Assembly (NCBI GenBank): GCA_964410915.1
Contig: CAYPIU010000002.1
Span: forward strand, 62,001 to 126,000
DNA length: 64,000 nt
Reading direction: 5' to 3'
Origin: CAZFJG01 sp964410915
Lineage (GTDB): Bacteria > Synergistota > Synergistia > Synergistales > JAFGMB01
The notes below the pieces were generated by a model. That model saw nothing but the letters and a program-made list of their open reading frames with translations, was not told the DNA's origin and ran no database searches. The position numbers and the translations under genes were made by a program. Position 1 is the stretch's first letter. Each line of letters starts with the position of its first letter. Shown here piece by piece: positions 1 through 8,397 of this stretch.

Positions 1-812
1 CCTGAACCGTTTGAAAAAGCAATTACGCTTGGGCCTGAACCGCTTATTGCGACTCCAGTACACTCTGGGATCTCTTTTACCTCCCTGAGAATAGTCTCTC
101 CACCAGGAAAGAGCTTGGATCTGAAAGGCTGGTGCAATTTATCACCCATTGCCCATGGAAGATTATCAAATTTTCCAGTAGCCCATGAAGCAGCCAGAAG
201 CGCAGATCTGCTTAGATTAAAAACTGCATCCTTCATAGATACGTTTTGCGGAAGCGCCTCTCTTGCATCTTTTGTACTTACCTTAAAGTCGGGCACCGCA
301 ACAACTGCAACGATATCTTGAGGTAACCGGGGCATTTTTACAAATTTAAGTTCTCCATTATCCCAGCAACTGACAACCATTCCACCAAGGCAACATGGAA
401 CAACATTGTCCGGATGCCCCTCGGCCTCTACCATAAGAGGAAGTAGAGCCTCCCTGGACAGTGGAACATCCCGGAACAGATTTGCGATCATCACACCACC
501 AACAATAGCTGTGGAAGAACTGCCAAGCCCTCTGGCCAGGGGTACGGCATTTGACGATCTTACGCGAAGTCCTTTTTTAGCTATACCCCAGCTATCACAT
601 GCCTTTTCATAACTCTGGATAAACTGGTTACCAATATCCCTTGACAGCTCAGTACTTCCCTCTCCAATTATATCTATGGAATACTCGCCCTCCGGCATTG
701 TCTCAAGAACGTCAAAGAAATTGTAAAGCGAAAGAGCAAGACCTACCGTATCAAAACCAGAACCAAGATTCGCACTTGAGGCCGGGACCTTAACTCTAAG
801 AGGAAGTCTCAT
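1..812 (-). CDS. thrB: Homoserine kinase, 3' end beyond the window
   Basis: This GHMP-family kinase phosphorylates homoserine with ATP, giving the substrate of the threonine synthase encoded just upstream. The translation opens MRLPLRVKVPASSANLGSGF, the usual N-terminus of ThrB. It then has the ATP-binding loop PLARGLGSSS near residue 90 and the third GHMP motif ISGSGPS close to the window edge. About 270 codons are visible, so only the C-terminal end is missing. The ATG at 812 lies 17 bases inside the 3' end of thrC, which implies translational coupling and shared control by the Thr T-box. The residues are seen; the reaction is established for the family. Confidence 0.95.
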   Translation of the reverse strand, partial: MRLPLRVKVPASSANLGSGFDTVGLALSLYNFFDVLETMPEGEYSIDIIGEGSTELSRDIGNQFIQSYEKACDSWGIAKKGLRVRSSNAVPLARGLGSSSTAIVGGVMIANLFRDVPLSREALLPLMVEAEGHPDNVVPCCLGGMVVSCWDNGELKFVKMPRLPQDIVAVVAVPDFKVSTKDAREALPQNVSMKDAVFNLSRSALLAASWATGKFDNLPWAMGDKLHQPFRSKLFPGGETILREVKEIPECTGVAISGSGPSVIAFSNGS

Positions 813-1854
813 TGGAAAGAACCTCTTTCAGAGCTGCCCATGAACCCTCGATCTCCTGAGGACCTTTAAGACCTGGAAGGGGGGCATCAGGATCCTTTAA
901 CCCATTGCCTGTCAAAATGCAAACGATCTTCTTACCACACGGCAAAATTCCCCTGTCAGCAAGCTTTAAAAGTGAAGCGATGGTAGTACATGAAGCCGGC
1001 TCAGCAAAAATACCATCAGTTGCAGCAAGTATCCTCTGAGCTTCGAGGATCTCTTCATCGGAAACACTCATAAATTCACCATGACTTCTCTTGACTGCGT
1101 TGCATGCTTTTGAATAGCTAACAGGATGTCCTATGCGGATAGCTGTTGCTACAGTTTCAGGATTATCGACACTACATTTATTTACAAGGGGTGCTGAACC
1201 TTCTGCCTGAATACCTTTTAATTGTGGGAGACTTGAACATCTTCCGATTTTTATATACTGCTCAAAACCTGCATGATATGAACTGATATTGCCTGCATTA
1301 CCAACAGGGATAAGAAGCCAGTCTGGGGAATCTCCAAGCTCATCACATATCTCCCAGGAAGCTGTCCTTTGGCCAACAAGGCGATATGGGTTTACCGAAT
1401 TGACAATAGCAAGCCCCATTTCTTCCGAGGCCTGTCTTGCAAGCTCAAGAGCCTTGTCAAAGTTCCCCTGTATTGAAATTACTTTTGCTCCATAGACCAG
1501 GGCCTGTGTAAGCTTTCCCATTGCGACGTAGCCAGCAGGCAAAATAACGAAACATGGTATACCAGCATGAGCAGCATAAGCAGCTGCTGAAGCTGATGTA
1601 TTACCTGTTGAAGCACAGACCAGAGCCTTTGCTCCATTTTCTACTGCCTTCGCTACAGCCATTACCATTCCTCTGTCCTTGAAAGAACCGGTCGGATTGA
1701 GCCCTTCAAATTTAACTCTTAGATCTACCCCAAGCTTTTGACTAAGGTTTTTGAGATAGATCAAAGGGGTATTCCCCTCACATAAAGACAGCCTTGGTGT
1801 ATCTGCACCTACAGGTAATAACCTTTCGTACTTATCAAGAATTCCTCCAGACAT
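796..1854 (-). CDS. thrC: Threonine synthase
   Basis: PLP enzyme converting O-phosphohomoserine to threonine, the last step of the pathway. Its 352 residues match the short bacterial type. The PLP lysine is Lys59 in NPTGSFKDRG. The phosphate-cradle motif PVGNAGN lies near residue 184 and LTGNGLKD near the C-terminus. The ATG at 1854 is preceded by GGAGGTG at a normal distance. It is the first gene of a thrC-thrB pair; hom is not in the window. A T-box leader with a Thr specifier lies immediately upstream, so transcription should rise when tRNA-Thr is uncharged. Confidence 0.96.
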   Translation of the reverse strand: MSGGILDKYERLLPVGADTPRLSLCEGNTPLIYLKNLSQKLGVDLRVKFEGLNPTGSFKDRGMVMAVAKAVENGAKALVCASTGNTSASAAAYAAHAGIPCFVILPAGYVAMGKLTQALVYGAKVISIQGNFDKALELARQASEEMGLAIVNSVNPYRLVGQRTASWEICDELGDSPDWLLIPVGNAGNISSYHAGFEQYIKIGRCSSLPQLKGIQAEGSAPLVNKCSVDNPETVATAIRIGHPVSYSKACNAVKRSHGEFMSVSDEEILEAQRILAATDGIFAEPASCTTIASLLKLADRGILPCGKKIVCILTGNGLKDPDAPLPGLKGPQEIEGSWAALKEVLSNETSS

Positions 1855-1870
1855 GAACTACACCTCCATT

Positions 1871-2139
1871 AAAAAAGCCTGTAACGTCATTTGGAGACGA
1901 TACAGGCTTGACCGTGGTTCCACTCCAGTTCCCGATCTCATTCTAACAACCGGACACTCAATTCAGCTTTAAGGGGCTTACCCCGGCATCTTATCCTTTA
2001 GCAGGCTTCGATACCCGCTCAGAGGTGGTTTTCACCTGATCTGTCCTGAAGAAACTTTCAGCCCTGGTTCCCTCTCTCTGAATGGATCTGATCAGGTTAA
2101 TTTCCTCTTCATCGCGAATTATTAGAATCACTGTAATAA
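1871..2139 (-). promoter_or_regulatory. T-box riboswitch (Thr, ACC specifier) upstream of thrC
   Basis: Read on the minus strand, the leader has Stem I features: the AGAGAGAGGGAACC and GGGCTGAAAG elements, then GTGAAAACCACCTCTGAGC, in which the specifier codon is ACC (2029-2027), a threonine codon. The T-box sequence AGTGGAACCACGG lies at 1924-1912. It is followed by a terminator whose arms AAGCCTGTA and TACAGGCTT (1909-1876) lead into a T run at 1871. The order specifier, T-box, terminator, gene is the canonical transcription-attenuation design. Uncharged tRNA-Thr should stabilise the antiterminator and let thrC-thrB be transcribed. Confidence 0.95.
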
Positions 2140-2145
2140 TCAGGG

Positions 2146-2174
2146 AATATACTACCCCGAGCCAGTCTTGTCAA
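2146..2174 (-). promoter_or_regulatory. Promoter of the thrC leader
   Basis: TTGACA (2174-2169), a 17-base spacer and TATATT (2151-2146) form a near-consensus sigma-70/sigma-A promoter. Transcription should start near 2139, giving a leader of about 285 bases that contains the whole T-box. Confidence 0.85.
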
Positions 2175-2272
2175 TCAAGAGTATCTCAAAAAAGAAAGAC
2201 TTATCAGAAATTGTTATTCCTGAAAATCGAAAAGAAATTGATTAATATTGCCTGATTTCTGTTATACAGGAC

Positions 2273-2301
2273 TTGAAGTTTCGAATCTGCAATGGTAATA
2301 T
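2273..2301 (+). promoter_or_regulatory. Promoter of the tRNA-Gln/tRNA-Glu pair
   Basis: TTGAAG (2273-2278), a 17-base spacer and TAATAT (2296-2301) lie about 28 bases upstream of tRNA-Gln, in the right place to drive both tRNA genes. Confidence 0.75.
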
Positions 2302-2329
2302 ACCCAATGCTGTGTTTGCAGCATATCTT

Positions 2330-2403
2330 TGGGGGATAGTCTAATGGCAGGACGTCTGACTCTGGATCAGAAAGTCGGGGTTCGAATCCCTGTCCCCCAG
2401 CCA
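2330..2403 (+). tRNA. tRNA-Gln (anticodon CTG)
   Basis: The acceptor arms TGGGGGA and TCCCCCA pair, the discriminator is G and CCA is encoded. The anticodon stem TCTGA/TCAGA encloses the loop CTCTGGA, giving anticodon CTG (reads CAG). The T-arm GGGGTTCGAATCCC is standard. The U1-A72 start is typical of tRNA-Gln. It is followed three bases later by tRNA-Glu. Confidence 0.96.
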
Positions 2404-2406
2404 AAA

Positions 2407-2482
2407 GGCCCCATCGACTAGTGGTCAAGGTCATCACCCTCTCAAGGTGGAGACACGGGTTCGAATCCCGTTGGGGCTACCA
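2407..2482 (+). tRNA. tRNA-Glu (anticodon CTC)
   Basis: The acceptor GGCCCCA pairs with TGGGGCT (one G-U), the discriminator is A and CCA is encoded. The loop CTCTCAA in the stem TCACC/GGTGG gives anticodon CTC (reads GAG). The T-arm is CGGGTTCGAATCCCG. It is co-transcribed with tRNA-Gln and followed by an intrinsic terminator. Confidence 0.96.
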
Positions 2483-2490
2483 TAAAGAAT

Positions 2491-2522
2491 AAAGAGGAAG
2501 GGCTAAGCCCTTCCTCTTTTTT
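2491..2522 (+). terminator. Intrinsic terminator after the tRNA pair
   Basis: AAAGAGGAAGGGCT pairs with AGCCCTTCCTCTTT, followed by TTTT. The hairpin is nearly symmetrical and probably also stops the converging phoR transcript. Confidence 0.9.
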
Positions 2523-2546
2523 ATCAGGGATTTTTGTTAAGGATAT

Positions 2547-4307
2547 CTACCCTTCAGATCTGTTCTGAATAACAGGAAGATTTATCTCAAAATCTGCCCC
2601 GTCATTCCCATTCAGGAGATATATCGATCCACCATGAGCTTCAAACACTCTTTTCGCTATAGCAAGTCCAAGTCCATAGCCACCGTTACCCCAGCTGCCC
2701 CTTGCTCTATGCTGATCTCCCCGCCTGAATCTTTCAAATATCCTTGCCCCAGACGGAGGACTTATCCCTACCCCGTTATCAGAGATCCTGAGTGAAAGGT
2801 TGTCTCCCTTACTTTCAAGAATGAGAGTTATCTCCCCACCAGGTTCATCCTTAAACTTTTCATGTACATATTTAACTGCATTATCTAGGACATTATTGAT
2901 CGCACGAGTAATATCAGAGATTCTCCCGTTAACTACCACTTCTTTCTCGATAATGTCATTGATCTTTATATTCTCTGCAAAAGGATGTTTTGCATATTCC
3001 TCCATGGAAGCCTGCAGAAGTAATGATATATCGATGTTTTCCTTATCTTCGGAAGGAGGTTGAGATTCCATCCGGGAAAGTAAAAGCATATCATCAACAA
3101 GACCTGTTATTCTTTCCTGCTGTTTTATGACTGTATTAAGATATTTTACAGCCTCTTCATTATCCTCAAGAATATCAACAAGGTATTCTGCGGTAACTCT
3201 TATGGTGGTTAGAGGCGTCTGAAGTTCATGGCTTGCATCCGCTATGAAATTCTTTCGGGCTTCTTCCTGCTCTCTTTCGTGGGTCAGATCATTAAGTACT
3301 ATCAACATTCCCGTACCTGCGGGACTTGCTGAAACTCTCAGATATTTATTCCCCATTTCAGGTATATTGAGATATTCATATTTTTCTAGGCCATTATCTG
3401 CATTATCCATTACAGAATACATATCATGATAGGGGATCAGCCTTTCAATGAATTCACCCTGTTGGACATTCGACTGAATTCCAAGAAGACTTATGGCTGT
3501 TTCATTTATAAACCTGATCTTTCTGCCTTTATCCAACAGGATCACGCCTGTAGGCATTATAGTGATTATGCTGTTTAACATTTCACGTTCCATCGAAAGA
3601 TCATCCATTGTTGACCTGAGGTTTTCTGACATACTGTCAAGTGCATTGGAAAGCTTCTGAAGTTCAGTATCTTTCATTAGAGGAAAATGGCCTTTCTCAC
3701 CTCTTGCTATCTGACATGCGACTTTTATGATATTTTCAAGTGGCCTGAAGAAACGGCGAATTACCCAAAGTTCAAGTAATATTACTACAGCTACAAGCAT
3801 AAGAATATATACTATCAACCTGTTCCGGGCCTGGAGAAACGCCTTTTTAAGCGTTTCCATAGGATATGCTATTCTAACGACCACAGGCTCATCATCAATT
3901 TCTGACTTTTGGGCAACATACAAAAGATCCGCATTCAGACTTCTGCTATAGCGCAGACTCGTACCATTTCCTTCATTAAAAGCTGTTTGTATTTCGGGAC
4001 GATTGAAATGATTATCAAGTTTAGAGGGATCTACATCTGAATCCAGAATAACCTTGCCATCCCTTCTAATTACTGTCAGCCTGCCCCCTATCATTGCTCT
4101 CCAGTTATCAAGATCAACTTTGAGGCTTTCTAATCCATTAGCATCGATAAAGTTTCCCAGTGCAGCAGTCTGCCTGCTTATCTCACTTCGAGCCTCTTCT
4201 ACTATTCTGTCCTTCAATATTCCACCGAGCATGATCCAGCTGATGGCAAAGGCAAATACCGTGATAACTGCAAAGATAAACAGGAGCTGATTCTTTAGAT
4301 TTTTCAC
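2547..4307 (-). CDS. phoR: PhoR-type sensor histidine kinase
   Basis: Membrane kinase for the adjacent PhoB-like regulator, expected to sense phosphate supply through the Pst/PhoU complex. In its 586 residues, transmembrane segments lie near 7-27 and 164-186, flanking an extracytoplasmic domain of about 135 residues. A HAMP linker (187-238) and a PAS domain (about 240-340) follow. The HisKA motif DASHELQTPLTT has the phosphoacceptor His360, and the HATPase domain carries DNGVG and GLGLAIAK. The start is GTG at 4307, eight bases after GGAGG. It follows phoB by three bases and ends the pst-pho operon. The large periplasmic domain resembles Bacillus PhoR more than the short enterobacterial protein. 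Confidence 0.93.
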   Translation of the reverse strand: MKNLKNQLLFIFAVITVFAFAISWIMLGGILKDRIVEEARSEISRQTAALGNFIDANGLESLKVDLDNWRAMIGGRLTVIRRDGKVILDSDVDPSKLDNHFNRPEIQTAFNEGNGTSLRYSRSLNADLLYVAQKSEIDDEPVVVRIAYPMETLKKAFLQARNRLIVYILMLVAVVILLELWVIRRFFRPLENIIKVACQIARGEKGHFPLMKDTELQKLSNALDSMSENLRSTMDDLSMEREMLNSIITIMPTGVILLDKGRKIRFINETAISLLGIQSNVQQGEFIERLIPYHDMYSVMDNADNGLEKYEYLNIPEMGNKYLRVSASPAGTGMLIVLNDLTHEREQEEARKNFIADASHELQTPLTTIRVTAEYLVDILEDNEEAVKYLNTVIKQQERITGLVDDMLLLSRMESQPPSEDKENIDISLLLQASMEEYAKHPFAENIKINDIIEKEVVVNGRISDITRAINNVLDNAVKYVHEKFKDEPGGEITLILESKGDNLSLRISDNGVGISPPSGARIFERFRRGDQHRARGSWGNGGYGLGLAIAKRVFEAHGGSIYLLNGNDGADFEINLPVIQNRSEG

Positions 4308-4310
4308 AAA

Positions 4311-5003
4311 TCATTCCTCCCATGAAAGTCTGTATCCCCTGCCTCTTAAAGCCTGGATGATCAGTTTGGGTTTATTGAGATCGTCAAGTTTTTGCCTCAG
4401 CCGGGAAATATGGACATCTACGGTTCTGGTATCTCCGCCATATAAACCCCATATTCTAGCAAGAAGTTCTTCCCTTGAGACCACTCTACCCGGTTTTCGA
4501 CATAAAGACTCAAGAAGCTGGAACTCGGTAGGACTAAGATCTATCACTCGATCCCTTAAATAAACAGTTTCTTCTTCGATATCTATAAGGATATCCCCGT
4601 TAACAATGGTCGGTACGGGATCTTCTCCTGCACTTCTCCTCAGAATAGCTTTGACTCTCGCAACAAGTTCCGGAAGAGAAAAGGGTTTTTTGATATAATC
4701 ATCAGCCCCAAGACTCAGACCTTCGACAACATCCCTTTCTTCCCTTCTGGCTGTCAGCATAATAACTGGAATATTTTTAGTCTCGGAACTTGCCTTCAGC
4801 CTTCGGCAGACTTCCCACCCATCCATTTCAGGAAGCATAATATCAAGTACTATAAGATCGGGGCGCAGCATTTGTACAAGATCGAGAGCAGCATCTCCGT
4901 TATTCACTGACTGGACTTCAAAACCATGCCTGCGGAATGCTTGTGTAACTATTTCAACAATAGCCCCTTCATCCTCCACAACTAATATATTTTCCCCAGC
5001 CAT
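4311..5003 (-). CDS. phoB: PhoB/PhoP-type response regulator
   Basis: OmpR-family DNA-binding regulator of phosphate-starvation genes. The receiver domain (1-120) has the acidic pair in VVEDEG, the phosphorylated Asp54 in LIVLDIMLPEMDGWE, and Lys in DDYIKKPFS. The winged helix follows, ending VDVHISRLRQKL and RGRGYRLSWEE. The ATG at 5003 fits the AGGGG site; an upstream in-frame TTG (5012) abuts that site and is less likely. It sits between phoU and phoR in the same operon, so its targets almost certainly include the direct repeats upstream of pstS. Confidence 0.94.
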   Translation of the reverse strand: MAGENILVVEDEGAIVEIVTQAFRRHGFEVQSVNNGDAALDLVQMLRPDLIVLDIMLPEMDGWEVCRRLKASSETKNIPVIMLTARREERDVVEGLSLGADDYIKKPFSLPELVARVKAILRRSAGEDPVPTIVNGDILIDIEEETVYLRDRVIDLSPTEFQLLESLCRKPGRVVSREELLARIWGLYGGDTRTVDVHISRLRQKLDDLNKPKLIIQALRGRGYRLSWEE

Positions 5004-5015
5004 AGGCAGCAACCC

Positions 5016-5714
5016 CTAATCGAACTTTCTCTCTATAGGCCGCCTGAACTTCGAAGCGGAAGCAAATTCCCCCGTAGAGATGTAAAGGATCCTTTCAGCA
5101 ATGTTCGTAATATGATCTCCAGCTCTTTCAAGGCTGCGAGCAACAAGAAACAGCTCTGACCCCTGTTCAATCCTGCTGGATCTTTCTATCATCATAAGAA
5201 CAAGCTCCCTGAGTATCTGCGTTTCAAGATCATCTACCTGGTCATCCATGGCAAAAACTGTTTTTGCAAGGTCTATATCACGTCTGTCAAATGCCTCCAG
5301 ACTTTTGTCAAGCATAACTTTAACTACATCGTTCATTCGAGGTATATCGATAAGAGGCTTAATGTATTCCTCTTCTGATAATCTTATCGCTGTTTTGGAT
5401 ATACTGGTCCCATAATCTCCAAGCCTTTCTAAGTCACTCGCCATATACATGCAGGAGGAAACCGCTCTGAGATCTTCTCCGAAAGGCTGAAACCTTGCAA
5501 TAAATTTTAAACAGTCATTCTCGATCTCGTACCTCAGACTATCAATACTGTCATCCATCTCAATCACAGTTTTTGCGAGTTCAGAATCCTTGTTCTTGAG
5601 TGACCATACAGATTTGGAAAGTGCTTCACCGGCCATTTTGCCAAGTTTGAGCACTTTTCTTTTTACTTCGTTATAACTTTCTTCCAGAGATGCACGTGTG
5701 TTGATCGTGTTCAT
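5016..5714 (-). CDS. phoU: Phosphate transport regulator PhoU
   Basis: Cytoplasmic all-helical protein with two PhoU repeats (about 10-100 and 115-215) that links PstB activity to PhoR and represses the Pho regulon when phosphate is ample. Both repeats show the acidic metal-site signature ExxxxDxxxD: the first around MDDSIDSLRYEIENDCLKF, the second around MDDQVDDLETQ. The 232 residues are the usual length. GGAGGACA precedes the ATG. It lies 12 bases after pstB, the standard operon position. Confidence 0.95.
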   Translation of the reverse strand: MNTINTRASLEESYNEVKRKVLKLGKMAGEALSKSVWSLKNKDSELAKTVIEMDDSIDSLRYEIENDCLKFIARFQPFGEDLRAVSSCMYMASDLERLGDYGTSISKTAIRLSEEEYIKPLIDIPRMNDVVKVMLDKSLEAFDRRDIDLAKTVFAMDDQVDDLETQILRELVLMMIERSSRIEQGSELFLVARSLERAGDHITNIAERILYISTGEFASASKFRRPIERKFD

Positions 5715-5726
5715 TGTCCTCCACTC

Positions 5727-6485
5727 CTAACCGAATCTCCCGGTAATATAGTCTTCAGTCCTCTTATCACTCGGACTGGTAAATATATCAGTAGTCAAAC
5801 CGCATTCTACAAGTTCCCCAAGGAGAAAAAAGGCAGTATAGTCAGATATTCTTGCCGCCTGCTGCATATTATGTGTAACAATAATTACAGTAAAATCTTC
5901 TTTCAGCTGACGGATAAGTTCTTCTATCTTGGCTGTGGCAAGTGGGTCAAGAGCACTTGTAGGTTCGTCCATTAAAACAATTTCCGGCTGAGTTGCTATA
6001 GCCCTTGCAATGCAGAGACGCTGCTGCTGCCCCCCGGATAATCCCAGGCCTGAACTGGAAAGCTTATCCTTAACTTCTTCCCAGAGAGCAGCTCCCTTGA
6101 TACTATCTTCAACTATCTCATCAAGTTTTTCCTTATTTCTGATTCCATGAAGCCTCGGGCCATAAGCTACATTGTCGTAAATACTCATTGGGAATGGGTT
6201 AGGTTTCTGGAATACCATTCCTACGTTCCTTCTAAGAGATATTACATCAGTATTTTTGGAATATATATTTTTACCTTCAAGTTCGATAAGTCCCTTTACA
6301 CCTGCACCCCTTATAAAATCATTCATTCTGTTAAGGCACCTCAAAAAACTACTCTTTCCGCAACCTGAAGGACCAATTAGAGCGGTGACTTTCTTCCTGA
6401 ATATCTCAAGAGAAACGTCCTGAAGGACATGGTTCTCACCATAATAAAGGTTCAGATCTTTAACTTTTAACTGTATATCCGTCAT
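5727..6485 (-). CDS. pstB: Phosphate ABC transporter ATP-binding protein PstB
   Basis: ATPase subunit that powers high-affinity phosphate uptake through PstC/PstA. Walker A GPSGCGKSS lies near residue 38, the signature LSGGQQQRLCIARA near 150, Walker B IVLMDEPTSALDP next, and the H-loop VTHNMQQAARISD after it. The 252 residues are typical, as is the PstB-specific QKPNPFPMSIYDNVAYG segment. It is preceded by AAAGGAG and follows pstA by 15 bases. Confidence 0.97.
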   Translation of the reverse strand: MTDIQLKVKDLNLYYGENHVLQDVSLEIFRKKVTALIGPSGCGKSSFLRCLNRMNDFIRGAGVKGLIELEGKNIYSKNTDVISLRRNVGMVFQKPNPFPMSIYDNVAYGPRLHGIRNKEKLDEIVEDSIKGAALWEEVKDKLSSSGLGLSGGQQQRLCIARAIATQPEIVLMDEPTSALDPLATAKIEELIRQLKEDFTVIIVTHNMQQAARISDYTAFFLLGELVECGLTTDIFTSPSDKRTEDYITGRFG

Positions 6486-6500
6486 GAATTTTCTCCTTTT

Positions 6501-7358
6501 CTAAGCTCTTGTCGATCTTCTGAAACGATTACGGAAATATATACCTACCGAACTTATTCCAAGAACTACTATTAAGAGGACCAGCGCAGTCCCATACTGT
6601 ATTGGCCTTGTCTGTTCTATACGAGTACCTGCTGTTGCAAGCACGAGAATATGATAAGGTAAAGCCATCACCTCATCAAAAATATTTTTAGCGATATCCG
6701 GAGTAAAAAAAGCAGCTCCCGTAAAGATTATTGGCGCTGTCTCACCGGCAACTCTGCCTATGCTTAGTATAGCACCAGTAATTATGGTAGGCATAGCAGC
6801 AGGAAATACAACCTTGTATATTGTCTGCCATTTCGTCGCCCCAAGAGCATACGAACCATCCCTGTATTCCTGAGGGACTGCAAGAAAAGCCTGTTCAGTG
6901 GCTGTAACTATTAAAGGTAATGCAAGACAACCGAGAGTGAGACCCGCGGAAAGCAAACAGGAACCGAATTTCAACAGGACAACAAAAAGAGATAAACCAA
7001 AAAGTCCGAACACCACAGACGGGACTCCCGCAAGACATCTGACTGCCAGACCAAGCATAAGGGTAAAAGCATCTCCTCTGGAATATTCTGCAAAATACAG
7101 TCCAGTAGCAACCCCGACAGGCATTGCAAAAAACATGGAAACCAATACAAGCTGGATGGTACCTATCAGGGGAGTACTTATTCCTCCCTTTGTCATACTA
7201 TCCCTTGGTGGCTGGGTGATAAATTCCCATGAGATAGACTCGTATCCATTGACAAAAATATACATCACTATTGCCATAACAAGCATTACTACTGAAATGG
7301 CTGACATCCAGAATATAACTGTCATTATCCTGTCGAAGAAACGTCGCATTTTCATCAT
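6501..7358 (-). CDS. pstA: Phosphate ABC transporter permease PstA
   Basis: Integral membrane subunit of the phosphate importer. Its 285 residues carry about six hydrophobic segments and the EAA-like loop ALGATKWQTIYKVVFPAAMP, where PstB docks. The ATG overlaps the pstC stop by four bases, with GGGAGG upstream in the pstC end, so the two permeases are translationally coupled. Confidence 0.96.
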   Translation of the reverse strand: MMKMRRFFDRIMTVIFWMSAISVVMLVMAIVMYIFVNGYESISWEFITQPPRDSMTKGGISTPLIGTIQLVLVSMFFAMPVGVATGLYFAEYSRGDAFTLMLGLAVRCLAGVPSVVFGLFGLSLFVVLLKFGSCLLSAGLTLGCLALPLIVTATEQAFLAVPQEYRDGSYALGATKWQTIYKVVFPAAMPTIITGAILSIGRVAGETAPIIFTGAAFFTPDIAKNIFDEVMALPYHILVLATAGTRIEQTRPIQYGTALVLLIVVLGISSVGIYFRNRFRRSTRA

Positions 7359-8221
7359 TTATTCAGCCTCCCCTTTGACTCTATCCACATTGAAAGAAAG
7401 TTAATGATAAGGGTCATTATAAGAAGGATCAGGCCAGCGAAGAAAAGTGCATGGTAGTGAACGGAACCAACAGGTGTCTCTCCCATCTCAGCTGCAATCG
7501 TAGAAGTAAGCGGACGGACAGGATCAAAGATCGACCTTGGGATAATAGCCGCGCCTCCCGCAGCCATAAGGACGACCATTGTTTCTCCAAGACCTCTCAT
7601 TATGCCAAGCAGGGTACCTCCCAGAATACCCGGCAGGGCATACGGGAAAACAACTTTACTTATAGTCTCCCATCTCGTCGAACCTAAAGCGTAAGCAGCA
7701 TCACGAAGTTCCCGGGGTACTGAGGAAAGGGCTTCTTCAGAAAGAGAACTTACTATAGGGAGAACCATTATTCCCAAAAGTAATGAAGCATTGAACATAT
7801 TGAGCCCTGTAATGAGGGTGAATTTATCCTGAAGCCAGGGTGCGATAAGGATCATTCCAAGAAATCCAAGAATAATAGAAGGGAAGAAGCCCAGAATTTC
7901 CAAAACCGGTTTCAGAACATCATGCATCCAGTCAGGTGCAACTTCAGCTATGAAAATTGCAACGAGAAGACTGAAGGGTACGGCAATCAGTGAAGAGAGA
8001 AATGTTACACTAAGTGTCCCCAGAATTAATGGCAGCATCCCGAATACTCCAGGTTCTTCTGTAGGATACCAGTATTTTCCTGAAAGAAGATCTCCTATGG
8101 TAGCCTCGGATAGCACCGGAACACCTTCTTTCACAAGAAAGAACAGAATGAATACCATGACCACTACACCAAGACTCGAAATACCCTGGATAATAATAGC
8201 CGGAATCTTTTCCCCTTTCAT
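7355..8221 (-). CDS. pstC: Phosphate ABC transporter permease PstC
   Basis: Second membrane subunit of the Pst importer, with about six hydrophobic segments and the docking loop ALGSTRWETISKVVFPYALP. The start was set at ATG 8221 because AAAGGTG lies nine bases upstream; an in-frame GTG at 8233 falls inside that ribosome site. This gives 288 residues. It is separated from pstS by about 175 bases containing a hairpin, so the membrane subunits are probably made at lower levels than the binding protein. Confidence 0.95.
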   Translation of the reverse strand: MKGEKIPAIIIQGISSLGVVVMVFILFFLVKEGVPVLSEATIGDLLSGKYWYPTEEPGVFGMLPLILGTLSVTFLSSLIAVPFSLLVAIFIAEVAPDWMHDVLKPVLEILGFFPSIILGFLGMILIAPWLQDKFTLITGLNMFNASLLLGIMVLPIVSSLSEEALSSVPRELRDAAYALGSTRWETISKVVFPYALPGILGGTLLGIMRGLGETMVVLMAAGGAAIIPRSIFDPVRPLTSTIAAEMGETPVGSVHYHALFFAGLILLIMTLIINFLSMWIESKGRLNK

Positions 8222-8248
8222 TAATATCCACACCTTTTACGTGAATTT

Positions 8249-8312
8249 AAAAAACCTGCTGCGACCTTCTTTTTGTTCATGGGTATTAAATGAAGGACAT
8301 ACAGCAGGTTTA
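8249..8312 (-). terminator. Hairpin between pstS and pstC (partial terminator)
   Basis: Arms AAACCTGCTG and CAGCAGGTTT, extended by an imperfect inner stem, are followed on the minus strand by a run of T. The hairpin lies downstream of pstS and upstream of pstC. It would let most transcripts end after pstS while some read through, a common way to overproduce the binding protein. Confidence 0.7.
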
Positions 8313-8397
8313 TTAGAGTTACGACTCTGGGATCAGAGCTTTTAAAGGATTTAATTTACATCAGCGTTAAATATTATCCTTGCCTAAACCGGCTTTG

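Noticed and set aside
2204..2437. 77-codon minus-strand frame across the tRNA genes
   Set aside because: It runs antisense through tRNA-Gln into tRNA-Glu and contains the typical artefact peptide GFEPRLSDPESDVLPLDYP.
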